From: Methanoregula sp. PtaU1.Bin051
GTDB taxonomy: Archaea > Halobacteriota > Methanomicrobia > Methanomicrobiales > Methanospirillaceae
Direction: 5' to 3'
Assembly: GCA_002067895.1 (NCBI GenBank)
Contig: MVRE01000006.1
Coordinates: forward strand, 1-64,000
Length of the DNA: 64,000 nt
Part shown: positions 46,521-55,382 of the stretch, one piece after another
How positions within the stretch are numbered: the stretch's first letter is position 1
Layout of the letters: the number at the start of each line of letters is the position of its first letter
Position numbers and translations under genes: made by a program
Notes under the pieces: model-generated
The model's database searches: none
What the model was told of the DNA's origin: nothing
What the model saw: only the letters and a program-made list of their open reading frames with translations

Positions 46521-48214
46521 TTAATTATCCTCCCGGAACAGTGCCGGGTTCTGCCTGCGTATCCACCAGCGCCGGACCAATATACCGCCGCTGATGAAGA
46601 GCAATCCTGCCCCGACGGCAATCATGAGGTGCAGAGCCGAAAGCCCGCCATCTGCCGGCTTTCCAGCCGGCAGGGCCGTTGTCATGGAGGTAACCTGTGC
46701 AGCCGGGATAATGGTCCCTGCAGTCGTGGGGACTTCTGTCCCTGCTGCATGTGCCGGATCATAATCCGGGAGGATGGTCCCCGCCGGCGTTGCATTCCCC
46801 GGATCCTCCGGGCTTATGCCAGCCTGCCCGGTGATCGCAAACCGCGAGAAACCGGAGCCGGTGGCAGTGAAATAAGCAAGACCGTTCCTTACGGCATCAA
46901 AGGTTGTGGGGAGTGCCTGCCAGCCATCACCGACATTGTGGTACAAAACTATATTGCCGGGAGTGAGCTGGTGTTCGTCAAGCCATGACTGCGGGACGAA
47001 GAACCGGATGCTCACCTTTGTTATCCCGGTGAAGCGGGCGGGAGTGATCTCCGCGTACTCGTAGACCAGTCCCGGGGGCGGAGGGACGCCGTTGCCGGGC
47101 CCGCTGGCTTCTTTAGCGGTTACAATAATATCACCGACTCCGATACCGGTAACCTCTGCATGGATAATTGATGTATGACCGGCCTGGCCGACATTCACCG
47201 AAACGGTCTGAGGGGTTCCCGGTGCCTGCTTCGGTCGCGGGCCGTTCTCTTCGCCCCCGTTATCGGGCGGCGGGTCCATTGACGGATAATATACAGAGAA
47301 ACCGCCGGAGAGCACGGCAAAGAACCCGCGCGGGTTGGTGACCACGACATTATACAGGCCGGTAATTTTATCGGTGAGATCGAACGTGCCGGTGATCTTT
47401 GTGGGCGTAACAACGGTCACACCGGTTGCGGGAATGTTTCCTACGTTTACGATCTCAAGCGCATCGCTGGAATAACTTGCAACGTACGCGTAATTCCCGG
47501 ATACAAAGGCGCTTTGCGGGCTGTCAAGGAGCGCTCCCCCGGCGCCGTCTATGATACTACCCTTGTGGGAGGGGTTGGCCGGGTCGGAGACATCAACGAT
47601 CTCGAGCGCGTCGCTGACTTCACTTACCACGTATGCATAGTTTCCGGCCACGTAGACACTTTTCGGGCCGTCGAGGAGTGCCCCCCGGCACCATGTGTGA
47701 TGCTCCCCTTGTGGGCGGGGTTAGCCGGGTCGGAGACATCAACGATCTCAAGCGCGTCGCTGATACGACTTGCCACGTACGCGTAATTCCCGGCCACAAA
47801 AACGCTCTCCGGGCCGTCAAGGAGCGCCCCTCCGGAACCACTCCGGAGCGTGCCCTTGTGGGCGGGATATGCCGGGTCGGAGATATCCACGATCTCCAGC
47901 GCAAAGCTGTTGCCGCTTGCCACGTACGCGAAATTGCCGGAGACAAAGACGCTCCATGGGCGATCCAGCAGAGGTCCGCCGTCACCGTCAATGATTTTTC
48001 CCTTGTGGACCGGGTTGACGTTTGCCGGGGTCAGCATCGCTGTCGCGCCGGCTTCGAAACCAGTGCCGGCAAGCTCCGTGATAAAGACCGGTGCAGTGTT
48101 GGCCCCGGCCGCTGGCGTGATCCCGGTGACGGTGGGGAGACCGGCTGCTGCGGGGCCTGCAAGCAGCAGGAGAACTGAAATAAAAAGGCAGGATGATACG
48201 AGGTGCGGGCGCAT
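46521..48214 (-). pseudogene. LVIVD-repeat surface protein gene, interrupted by one frameshift
   Basis: The 5' part begins MRPHLVSSCLFISVLLLLAG, a signal peptide. It has an IPT/TIG-like segment (VTGITPAAGANTAP) and then beta-propeller repeats of the type VFVAGNYAYVAS...ALEIVDVSDPANP. At a run of six C (47681-47686; G on the coding strand) the frame is lost. One more G would join it to the rest, which has two further repeats, an Ig-like part and a Pro/Thr-rich linker. A membrane anchor (LHLMIAVGAGLLFISGGILV) with RRWWIRR ends it. With the fix the protein would be about 564 residues and surface-anchored. The break may be real decay, phase variation or a sequencing error. Confidence 0.75.
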
Positions 48215-48560
48215 GGGGAAGGTCGCATTACGGATTTTCAGAGTGCGACCGGCGTACACCCCGGTCTCCATACCCGCAGGGACTACAACTCTCTGACGTC
48301 CTTGTCGATCCATGCATGCGTGACGCGTTACCGAAACCAATATTCCGCCCTGATAAAAATATGATCGGATTACTTAACAAATTGTAAAGGCTAATGTATA
48401 TGATATATATTTGCATTTTTTCCAAGGTCTGCGCGAAATATCTCATCCTTAATTGAAACAACTTGTTTTTCCTGACGCGGATGTGATTGTAATGAAAATA
48501 ATTCAGGGCTTCGCTCATTATCAGCGGACGATTGTTGCGATAAAACTGTAAAAAATTTTC

Positions 48561-48628
48561 TTGCCGGATGCCCTCGATATCTACGGCACCGAGCTCGTGC
48601 TCCTCGTCTCCGGGGGCCTCCACGGCCA
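48561..48628 (+). pseudogene. fragment of a RuBisCO gene
   Basis: The plus strand reads LPDALDIYGTELVLLVSGG then LHGQ, matching VPDVLDIYGTELVLLVSGG-IHGH of the intact gene (about 46267-46333). Over a 47-base core from GATATCTACGG onward the DNA is identical except in the last few bases. There is no start or stop around it. It is a relic of a duplicate or of a recombination event. Confidence 0.8.
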
Positions 48629-48640
48629 ACTGAACAATTA

Positions 48641-48666
48641 TATAAGTGTATAAGCAAACACTTATA
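48641..48666 (+). promoter_or_regulatory. inverted-repeat operator before the ArsR-flavodoxin gene
   Basis: TATAAGTG and CACTTATA form a perfect 8-bp inverted repeat with 10 bases between, ending 8 bases before the ATG. ArsR-family repressors bind such 8-bp half-sites. The left arm overlaps a TATA-like AATTATATAAG, so binding should block transcription. Self-regulation of the redox operon is the natural inference. Confidence 0.65.
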
Positions 48667-48674
48667 CAGAATCC

Positions 48675-49574
48675 ATGGAACCCTGCAACAAGTGCGAAGT
48701 ATGCGACAAGCTCTGCGAGATCGTCCCGGAGATAGCCGGGACATTCAAATCCCTTGGGGACTTAACCCGGCTCCAGATCATCTACCATCTTGCAACCGAT
48801 ACGAGCGGGACGCTCGGCGTATCCGATCTCGCGGAACGGCTCGGGGTTTCCCAGCCCGCAGTCTCCCAGCACTTAAAGGTGCTCAGGGCAGAGGGGCTTG
48901 TCGACTCGCGCCGCGAGGGGTTCTATATCTATTACACGATCAACCGCGAGCGGATGGTACAGTTCCGTGAACATTTCGATCTCATGTACACAAGCGTGAT
49001 GGAGAAGTGCAACCGCGAACTTGTACGGAAATCGACCCGCGATCGCGGTATTAAGGCCTGCGTTATCTTCTATTCGTTCTCCGGCACAACGCGGACTATT
49101 GCCGAAGGGATCCGGAACGCGGGCGGGTGCGATCTTATCGAGGTTAAGACAAAGACCCCGTACTCGTCGTTCACCGCGTACACGACCGGCGTCCTGCGCT
49201 CGCGGAAGAAGGCCTGCGATGCAATCGAACCTGAGGAGATCGATGTCTCGGGCTACGATCTCCTGATCATCGGCACGCCGGTCTGGGCATGGAGACCCGC
49301 ACCGGCCATCAATGCCGCGGTAAAGGCAATGAGAGGATGTGAAGGGAAAACAGCCGTAATCTTCGTGACCTGCTGCAACCAGCCCGGTGAAGCCCTGCCA
49401 GTCCTCAGCAAAGCGCTTTCGGATCGCGGGGTGTCGGTTGCAGCTGCAATCAGCCTTTGTGCAGAGGATACGAAAAAATCCGATGCCGGGGGCGAACTCC
49501 TCCGGCGGATCATCGCGGCCGACCCGCTGAAAGGGACGGGCGAAGGAACAACTACGCAGGGTGTGAAAGTATGA
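48675..49574 (+). CDS. ArsR-type HTH and flavodoxin fusion protein
   Basis: A 299-residue fusion. Residues of about 20-100 are an ArsR winged helix (FKSLGDLTRLQIIYHL, VSQPAVSQHLKVLRAEGLVD). Residues of about 125-290 are a flavodoxin (VIFYSFSGTTRTIAEGI, then LLIIGTPVWAWRPAPAI). The N-terminus has CNKCEVCDKLC, four cysteines that could sense metal or redox state. The architecture implies a repressor that reads flavin or redox status, or a bifunctional regulator and electron carrier. It heads the operon to 53760 and overlaps the next start by 4 bases. A self-operator lies just upstream. Confidence 0.85.
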   Translation: MEPCNKCEVCDKLCEIVPEIAGTFKSLGDLTRLQIIYHLATDTSGTLGVSDLAERLGVSQPAVSQHLKVLRAEGLVDSRREGFYIYYTINRERMVQFREHFDLMYTSVMEKCNRELVRKSTRDRGIKACVIFYSFSGTTRTIAEGIRNAGGCDLIEVKTKTPYSSFTAYTTGVLRSRKKACDAIEPEEIDVSGYDLLIIGTPVWAWRPAPAINAAVKAMRGCEGKTAVIFVTCCNQPGEALPVLSKALSDRGVSVAAAISLCAEDTKKSDAGGELLRRIIAADPLKGTGEGTTTQGVKV

Positions 49575-50374
49575 AAACGATCATCTACTACTTCACCGGT
49601 ACTGGCAACTCGCTTGCTGCTGCAAAAAAGATCGCCGCAGCGCTGGGTAAGACAGAACTAGTGCCGATAGCAACGCTGATGGATACCCCGGGCGATATCA
49701 TGCCTGCGGCGGAACGGGTCGGGATTGCATTCCCGGTCTATTTCGCCGGCCTGCCGGCCATGGTGGCGTCGTTTGCGGCACGCCTCCGTTTCCGGGAAGC
49801 GGCGTATGTATTTGCCGTTGCAACGTTCGGGGGAGCCGGCGCTGCATCCGCCCTCCGGCAGCTCGACGGGATCCTGCGGGAGAATTCATCGCGCGGGCCC
49901 GATGCGGGGTTTGCGGTGAGGATGCCGGGCAACTACATCCTGATGTACGAGTCCCCGAAAGGCGAGAAGCGTGCGGCCATGCTTGCCACAGCTGATGGGG
50001 AGATCGCCCGGATAGCGGATGCGGTTCAGAAGTGCCGGAAGCAGGAACTCCCCCGGTCGCTCTTCGAGCAGGTCATCCACGCGCTGATGTACCGCTGGTT
50101 CATCAGCCGGGCCAGAGGGAAGGACCGGATATTCACGGTTTCGGAGAAATGCACCGCCTGCGGGACCTGTGTTTCAGTCTGCCCGGCGAAGAACATTGAA
50201 CTGGTGGACAAAAAACCGGTCTTTTTGCACCACTGCGAGGTCTGCTGCGCATGCATCCACAACTGCCCGGCGCAGGCAATAGAGGCCGGGACAAAGACGG
50301 AGCGCCGCCAGCGTTACCGGAACCCGGAGGTCACGGTTGCCGAACTGAAACTCCGGAAGGGAGAATCGCAATGA
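49571..50374 (+). CDS. EFR1-type flavodoxin-ferredoxin protein
   Basis: A 267-residue electron carrier. Residues 1-170 are a flavodoxin-like domain (MKTIIYYFTGTGNSLAAAKK). Near the C-terminus are two 4Fe-4S motifs, CTACGTCVSVCPAKNI and CEVCCACIHNCPAQAI. The open frame begins 38 codons earlier, but ATG 49571 overlaps the previous stop and matches the paralogue at 51264. Such proteins pass single electrons between flavin and Fe-S partners in anaerobes. It is the second gene of the redox operon. Confidence 0.85.
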   Translation: MKTIIYYFTGTGNSLAAAKKIAAALGKTELVPIATLMDTPGDIMPAAERVGIAFPVYFAGLPAMVASFAARLRFREAAYVFAVATFGGAGAASALRQLDGILRENSSRGPDAGFAVRMPGNYILMYESPKGEKRAAMLATADGEIARIADAVQKCRKQELPRSLFEQVIHALMYRWFISRARGKDRIFTVSEKCTACGTCVSVCPAKNIELVDKKPVFLHHCEVCCACIHNCPAQAIEAGTKTERRQRYRNPEVTVAELKLRKGESQ

Positions 50375-50469
50375 AGACGACCATCTGCTACTTCACCGCC
50401 CCCCCGTACCTGATAGTCGAAGACATGAAATTCCCCCGGGAGGAGAATCCCGCAAAACCATCCTCATAA
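50371..50469 (+). pseudogene. vestige of a third EFR1 gene
   Basis: A 32-codon frame overlaps the previous stop by 4 bases. It begins MKTTICYFT, the first nine residues of the EFR1 proteins on both sides, then continues PPYLIVEDMKFPREENPAKP with no similarity. It is most simply the start of a third EFR1 gene whose body was deleted. It could still be translated as a small peptide. Confidence 0.6.
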
Positions 50470-50485
50470 ATAAGAAGGTAAAACC

Positions 50486-51247
50486 ATGGCAGAAAAACCA
50501 ATAACAACCAAATCTGTATCGTCACGCCAGAATATCCGGAGGATACTGCTCATCATCTCGTTTCTCTTAATCCCCGTAACCATCTTCTACATCTCGCCCA
50601 TCATCGTTTCGATGGGGGCGGAAAAAGGCATCGTGACCGGCGCCCTGCTGCTCTATATCCTGCTCTTTGTTGCATCGCTGTTCGTCGCCCGCCTCTGGTG
50701 CGGGTATCTCTGCCCGATGGGGGCATGGCAGGAGATCTGCTCGCCGGTCATAAAGCGTACCGTTGCGGAGGGCTGGCCCAACCGGATCAAGTATCTCGTG
50801 ACAGCGCTCTACCTTGCCATGCTGGCTTTCATGTTCAGGAATGCCGGGGGGATCCTTGCTGTCGATCCCTTCTACGGGACGGTGAATGGGATCTCGATCA
50901 CATCTCTTTCGGTCCTGATGATCGTAGCGATCATCTTTGCATCGATCTTCGTTGTCGCGTTCATTGCCGGCAGGCGCGGGTTCTGCCATGTGTTCTGCCC
51001 GATTGCCGGCTTCATGGTCGCAGGCAGGAAGATGCGTAACATCTTCCGGTGGCCGGCCCTCCGGCTTTCCGCCGATGCTTCCCGCTGCATTGACTGTAAA
51101 AAGTGCTCGCGGGAATGCCCGATGGGCCTTGACGTGAACGGTATGGTACGGAAAGGAGAGATGGAGAAGGCCGACTGCATCCTCTGCGCAAGCTGCGCCG
51201 ATACCTGCCCGCAGGGCGCGATCACGTACTCATGGAAGGGCACGTGA
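50486..51247 (+). CDS. NapH-like membrane polyferredoxin
   Basis: A 253-residue membrane protein with about five hydrophobic segments and two CxxxCP loops (LWCGYLCPMGAWQEIC and FCHVFCPIAG) of the NapH/CcoG type. A cytoplasmic tail has two 4Fe-4S motifs (CIDCKKCSRECPMGL and CILCASCADTCPQGAI). It should pass electrons between a membrane carrier and soluble ferredoxins. It sits between two EFR1 genes, its likely partners. An AAGAAGG ribosome site precedes the ATG. Confidence 0.85.
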   Translation: MAEKPITTKSVSSRQNIRRILLIISFLLIPVTIFYISPIIVSMGAEKGIVTGALLLYILLFVASLFVARLWCGYLCPMGAWQEICSPVIKRTVAEGWPNRIKYLVTALYLAMLAFMFRNAGGILAVDPFYGTVNGISITSLSVLMIVAIIFASIFVVAFIAGRRGFCHVFCPIAGFMVAGRKMRNIFRWPALRLSADASRCIDCKKCSRECPMGLDVNGMVRKGEMEKADCILCASCADTCPQGAITYSWKGT

Positions 51248-51263
51248 GAGAGAAGGAGACCCC

Positions 51264-52058
51264 ATGAAGACGGTCATCTACTACTTCACCGGCACCGGCA
51301 ACACGCTCGCTGCCGCCCGCGCTCTCGCGACTGAACTTGGCGACACGAAGCTGATCCCGCTGCGGCGGGCGATGTATTACGGGGCACTTGCCCCGAAAGC
51401 GGACGCGGTCGGGATCGCGTTCCCCGTCCATTTTCTCGACATGCCGGTAATCGTCCGGCAGTTCGTATTCAACATCCTGTTTGACGGCAGACCGTACGTC
51501 TTCGGTCTTGCCACGTGCGGGGAGCGGCCCGGGGGGGCGCTCTACCGGTTGAAGGAACTGCTCGAAGAGAAGACATACACGCTCTCGGCCGGTTTTTCCC
51601 TTGTCATGCCCGGGAATTACATCGGACCCGTCGATCTCATGGGCGATGCCCGGCGCCGCGACGAGAAGTATGCTGCCGTACAAGCCCGCATCCCGGAGAT
51701 AGCCAGCGCAATCCGTGCCCGGGAGATACTGCTGCCTGAAGGAAACAACTCAGGACTCTTAAAGATCGGCGGGCAGATCAGCCGGAAGCTGGCCACTTCC
51801 ATGTACAATACCCCTAAGCGTCTCCATGCAACGGAGGCGTGCAACCGCTGCGGGATCTGCTCCCGGATCTGCCCCACGCGGAACATCACGGTCAGTAATG
51901 ACGCGGTAATCTTCGATGGCGACTGCACCCAGTGTTATGCCTGCATCCACTGGTGCCCGAAGGAGGCAATCGAGATCGGGGGAAGGACGAAGGGGAAGCG
52001 GCGGTACCATCACCCGGACGTGACGATCAAGGACATGCTGGAGCAGCGGGGCGAATAA
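51264..52058 (+). CDS. EFR1-type flavodoxin-ferredoxin protein
   Basis: A 264-residue paralogue of the 49571 gene. It has the same opening (MKTVIYYFTGTGNTLAAARA), a flavodoxin domain, and two 4Fe-4S motifs CNRCGICSRICPTRNI and CTQCYACIHWCPKEAI. The two copies differ at many positions, so the duplication is old and both are probably used. It stands 16 bases after the NapH-like gene with a GAGAAGGAGA ribosome site. Confidence 0.85.
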   Translation: MKTVIYYFTGTGNTLAAARALATELGDTKLIPLRRAMYYGALAPKADAVGIAFPVHFLDMPVIVRQFVFNILFDGRPYVFGLATCGERPGGALYRLKELLEEKTYTLSAGFSLVMPGNYIGPVDLMGDARRRDEKYAAVQARIPEIASAIRAREILLPEGNNSGLLKIGGQISRKLATSMYNTPKRLHATEACNRCGICSRICPTRNITVSNDAVIFDGDCTQCYACIHWCPKEAIEIGGRTKGKRRYHHPDVTIKDMLEQRGE

Positions 52059-52075
52059 TTCTGGATAGCAGCAGC

Positions 52076-52678
52076 ATGTTATGGCGGGTCACCGGCAGGA
52101 TCTCCGGCGCAATCCGGAAGATCTCGACCGGGAAGACCCTGCTGGTATCGCTGGCACTGTACCTTGTAACTTTAATCCTCATCTGGGGAAAGCCATTCGG
52201 CATCGCGCAGCTGCAGGAGATCACGGGCGGCCCGACAATCCTCGATATGACCTTTACCACAAGCCCGCAGCAGGTATACGCGACGCTTGATGCACTCGGG
52301 GAAGCCGGGCGGGCATTCGACCTCGCCCGGATCGTCCCGCTCGATCTCGTCTTCCCGTTTGCCTACACGCTCTTCCTCGTTGTCGTGATTACATGGATCC
52401 TCTCACGGTATCTCCCGCAGGAGAGCCCGTGGTATTTCGTTAATATTATCCCGCTCCTTGCCGGAGCGGCGGATTACTGCGAGAATGCCGGCATCATCAT
52501 CTTGCTCCTCTCGTACCCTGCGATATCGGATCCTGTTGCAGTATGGGTGAGCGCCATGTACATCGTTAAGTTCGTCTTCTCGGCGCTGAGCTTTATTGCA
52601 CTCTTCGGAGCGCTGGCGGGATGGGGGTTTGCAGCAGTACGGAACCGGTTGGGAAAAGGCGGGAGGAGTCTTCATTGA
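52076..52678 (+). CDS. multi-pass membrane protein of the redox operon
   Basis: A 200-residue protein starting MLWRVTGRISGAIRKIS. It has about four hydrophobic segments (LLVSLALYLVTLILIW; VFPFAYTLFLVVVITWIL; FVNIIPLLAGAADYC; VKFVFSALSFIALFGALAG). I know no function for it. It overlaps the next start by 4 bases (TTGA), so it belongs to the same transcript. A long upstream part of the frame, to 51932, lies inside the EFR1 gene and is not used. Confidence 0.7.
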   Translation: MLWRVTGRISGAIRKISTGKTLLVSLALYLVTLILIWGKPFGIAQLQEITGGPTILDMTFTTSPQQVYATLDALGEAGRAFDLARIVPLDLVFPFAYTLFLVVVITWILSRYLPQESPWYFVNIIPLLAGAADYCENAGIIILLLSYPAISDPVAVWVSAMYIVKFVFSALSFIALFGALAGWGFAAVRNRLGKGGRSLH

Positions 52679-53760
52679 ACGACAACAACCTGCAGTACCG
52701 GGAAACGTTCAATACCGTGATTGCCGGCACGCTCGACTCCGCAATCCGGCTTGCCGCAGCCGACCCGGCGCTTGTGCTCTCCGGCATCTCGATCCTCCGT
52801 AACCAGAAGAAGGCATCCTCAATCCGGCAGCAGTATGAACGAGACGGTATCCTTGTTCCCCCTGTGATGATGATCTCGGTAACTTCTCGCTGCAACCTTG
52901 CCTGCAAAGGCTGCTACCAGCGGGCACAGCACCGTAACCGGGCTCCCGAAATGAACGAGGAAGCGCTCCGGTCAGTTGTCTCTCAGGCCGCTGAGCTCGG
53001 CGTCTCGGTGATCGTCTTTGCGGGGGGCGAGCCGCTTCTTAGGAAGGACGAGATCCTTTCGCTCGCAAAATCTCATCCCGCGATCCTTTTTGCCGCGTTT
53101 ACAAACGGGCAGCTGATCGATGACAGCGTCGCAGACGAGATTGCCGGCCTGAAAAATATCGTTCCTATGCTCAGCTTCGAAGGGTTCAGGGCCGAGACAG
53201 ACCTGCGACGGGGAAGCGGGGTATACGACCGGCTGCTGGCAGCAGGAAAACTCCTCAATGACCATCATTCCTTCTTCGGGATCTCGGTCACGGTGACGTT
53301 TCGGAACATCGATCGTGTCTTAAGCAACGAGTTCGTCTCCGCCATGGCAGGTACCGGGGCACGGGCGTTTGTTTTCGTCGAGTACGTGCCAATCGAGCCC
53401 GGAACGGATGATCTCGTGCTGGCACCGGAGCAGAGAGCAGCGCTAAGTTTCCGCCTGCAGGAATTCAACAGGAAATACCCGGCGCTCTTCATCGGGTTCC
53501 CCGGCGATGAGGAGATGTACGGGGGCTGCCTTGCCGCCGGCCGCGGATTCGTCCACGTGAGCCCGTCCGGCGATCTCGAGCCATGCCCCGCGGCCCCATT
53601 CTCGGATGCGAACCTGACGAAGATTCCTCTTATAGAAGCGTTCCGATCGGATTTTCTTGAGAAGATCCGCAGCAACCACAATGCCCTTACAGAGACGAAC
53701 GGCGGCTGCGCCCTCTGGACAAACCGGGACTGGGTGCAGGGACTGCTGGCAAAACAGTAA
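52675..53760 (+). CDS. radical SAM protein (TTG start)
   Basis: A 361-residue radical SAM enzyme. It has the CxxxCxxC cluster motif CNLACKGCYQRA (about residue 78) after VPPVMMISVTSR, the AGGEPLL motif (about 123), and a C-terminal part with VSPSGDLEPCPAAPFSD that recalls a degenerate SPASM segment. The product is unknown. TTG 52675 is preferred because GGAGGAG (52662-52668) is 6 bases before it and it overlaps the previous stop. The earlier ATG 52621 lies inside the membrane-protein gene. It closes the redox operon. Confidence 0.85.
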   Translation: MNDNNLQYRETFNTVIAGTLDSAIRLAAADPALVLSGISILRNQKKASSIRQQYERDGILVPPVMMISVTSRCNLACKGCYQRAQHRNRAPEMNEEALRSVVSQAAELGVSVIVFAGGEPLLRKDEILSLAKSHPAILFAAFTNGQLIDDSVADEIAGLKNIVPMLSFEGFRAETDLRRGSGVYDRLLAAGKLLNDHHSFFGISVTVTFRNIDRVLSNEFVSAMAGTGARAFVFVEYVPIEPGTDDLVLAPEQRAALSFRLQEFNRKYPALFIGFPGDEEMYGGCLAAGRGFVHVSPSGDLEPCPAAPFSDANLTKIPLIEAFRSDFLEKIRSNHNALTETNGGCALWTNRDWVQGLLAKQ

Positions 53761-53872
53761 GGTGATCCGGTTACCGGATCTTTTTTTTCACGCCAAATTT
53801 TATTATCCGGAATACCGATACTGCCCGCTTAAGCACCGGAAGACCGGTGCATAAAACGGGTGGTGATGTTTC

Positions 53873-54091
53873 ATGAACATGGTATGGGACAGGCATGTAT
53901 CGAACGGGATCCGGGAACTGGGGTATGACGTCGAAACGCACACGCTGGCAGTCGTATTCCCGGGGAAAAAGACGGTGCTGCATGCGCCGGTGCCGTACGA
54001 GCTCTACGCGTCGCTCTTTCATTCCTACAATCCCGAACGGGTCTACCGGGAGACGATTAAGGATAAGATTCCTGTCGTGACAGCAAGGTAG
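53873..54091 (+). CDS. KTSC-domain protein
   Basis: A 72-residue protein. It has the KTSC-like layout of SNGIRELGYDVETHTLAVVF, then VLHAPVPYELYASLFHS, and ends ETIKDKIPVV. The family is small, single-domain and of unknown function. ATG 53879 is an alternative start. It is alone between the radical SAM gene and the reductase-like gene. Confidence 0.65.
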   Translation: MNMVWDRHVSNGIRELGYDVETHTLAVVFPGKKTVLHAPVPYELYASLFHSYNPERVYRETIKDKIPVVTAR

Positions 54092-54301
54092 GCTGTTCTT
54101 TCCGCTCATCTCCGGACCATAATCTTCGTACGACAGGGTACGTACCTTTTTTCAATACCGCTTTTTTCCATCAGGTCCTGCTGCCGTACATCAAACGGAC
54201 TTCCGTGCGGCCTCCCGTGCTTAAGTCATGGCTGCTGCCTCCAACAGAATGATAATTAATCCGGAAGTCTTCATCATCAAATCGGAAGGGTGGCACAGGC
54301 A

Positions 54302-54988
54302 ATGACGGAAGGTGCGGGGGCAATCCTCCAGCGGGACGGGCTGACGTACGCGGTCGTAACCCGGATCCCGGCAGGGATCGTAACTCCGGAAGATCTCGAG
54401 AAGATCGCGAAGACCGCGCGGAAGTACAGGGTGCCGGTGCTCAAGATCACGGGCGGCCAGCGAATCGCGCTCGTCGGCCTCGAACCGGGCGATGTACAGA
54501 AGGTTATTGACGAGTTGGGATCGCTCGCAAAACCCGAGACCGCGCCGTGCGTGAAATTCGTGCAGGCCTGCCTTGGCACTGACGCATGCCGGTTCGGCAA
54601 CCAGGATTCGATTACGCTTGCGCGGGCTGCCGATGAGCGGTTTAAGGACAAGACATTCCCGGCGAAAGTAAAGATCGGGATCTCCGGCTGCCCCCGCTGC
54701 TGCGGGGAGAGCCGTACCCGGGATATCGGGATCATGGGGACGAACAGGGGCTGGACGGTTCTCTTCGGCGGCAATAGCGGGACCCGGCCAAGGTTGGCAG
54801 ACATCATCGCCCGGAATCTCACGGCGGCGGATGCGCTGGACTGCGCAGAGCGGCTGCTGGAGTACTACCGGGCCCGCGCAAAGCCGCACGAGCGGACGGC
54901 ACGGTTCATGGAGCGTGTCGGCATGGAAACGCTCAAGTCCGATCTGCTGACATTACTTCCCTATATACCGGTTACAAAGGTGAACTGA
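54302..54988 (+). CDS. small sulfite/nitrite reductase-like siroheme and Fe-S protein
   Basis: A 228-residue protein containing one ferredoxin-like half-domain (AVVTRIPAGIVTPEDLEKIA) and one catalytic half with the siroheme-[4Fe-4S] cysteines: CLGTDACRFG (about residue 98) and SGCPRCCGES (about 138). It is far shorter than assimilatory or dissimilatory reductases, like the small Fsr/Dsr-related proteins common in methanogens, whose substrate is unsettled. GTG 54290, four codons upstream, is a possible start, but GGAAGG lies too close to it. The cupin gene follows 2 bases after its stop. Confidence 0.82.
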   Translation: MTEGAGAILQRDGLTYAVVTRIPAGIVTPEDLEKIAKTARKYRVPVLKITGGQRIALVGLEPGDVQKVIDELGSLAKPETAPCVKFVQACLGTDACRFGNQDSITLARAADERFKDKTFPAKVKIGISGCPRCCGESRTRDIGIMGTNRGWTVLFGGNSGTRPRLADIIARNLTAADALDCAERLLEYYRARAKPHERTARFMERVGMETLKSDLLTLLPYIPVTKVN

Positions 54989-54990
54989 AT

Positions 54991-55329
54991 ATGAAGATCA
55001 CTGAAGTTGCAAAGGTCGCATCCGGCCCGAACCCCCACAAGGTGGATGCCCGGAAGATCTACGAGTCCCCGCACGCAATGGCTGTCGTCATTACGTTAAA
55101 GCCCGGTGAGTCCTTAATAAAACACATCACTCCTGTCGATGTCTTCTTCTACGTGCTGGAGGGGACCGGCATCGTCGAGATCGGCGATGAGCGGGCTACC
55201 TGCACGAAGGACATGCTGATCGAGAGCCCGGCAAAAATCCCGCACCGCTGGATCAACGAGAGCGGCGCGGTGTTCCGGGTGCTGGTCGTCAAGGTGCCAA
55301 AACCGACGGAAGAGACAAAGCTGCTGTAA
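54991..55329 (+). CDS. cupin-domain protein
   Basis: A 112-residue single cupin barrel. Motif 1 is ESLIKHITPVDVFFYVLEGTG and motif 2 is PAKIPHRWINESG, with His available as metal ligands. It follows the reductase-like gene and is probably co-transcribed with it, perhaps sensing or binding a small ligand. The ligand is unknown. Confidence 0.85.
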   Translation: MKITEVAKVASGPNPHKVDARKIYESPHAMAVVITLKPGESLIKHITPVDVFFYVLEGTGIVEIGDERATCTKDMLIESPAKIPHRWINESGAVFRVLVVKVPKPTEETKLL

Positions 55330-55382
55330 CGGCAGACTCTTTTTTTTATGCTGTACTGACGTGCAGATCCCGGCAGTTGAAA

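Larger units (their letters stand above)
48215..48674. other. intergenic region with a RuBisCO relic and an operator
   Basis: No gene is seen. The left part, to about 48560, is partly AT-rich. A short copy of RuBisCO coding sequence lies at 48561-48628 and an inverted repeat at 48641-48666. Confidence 0.5.
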
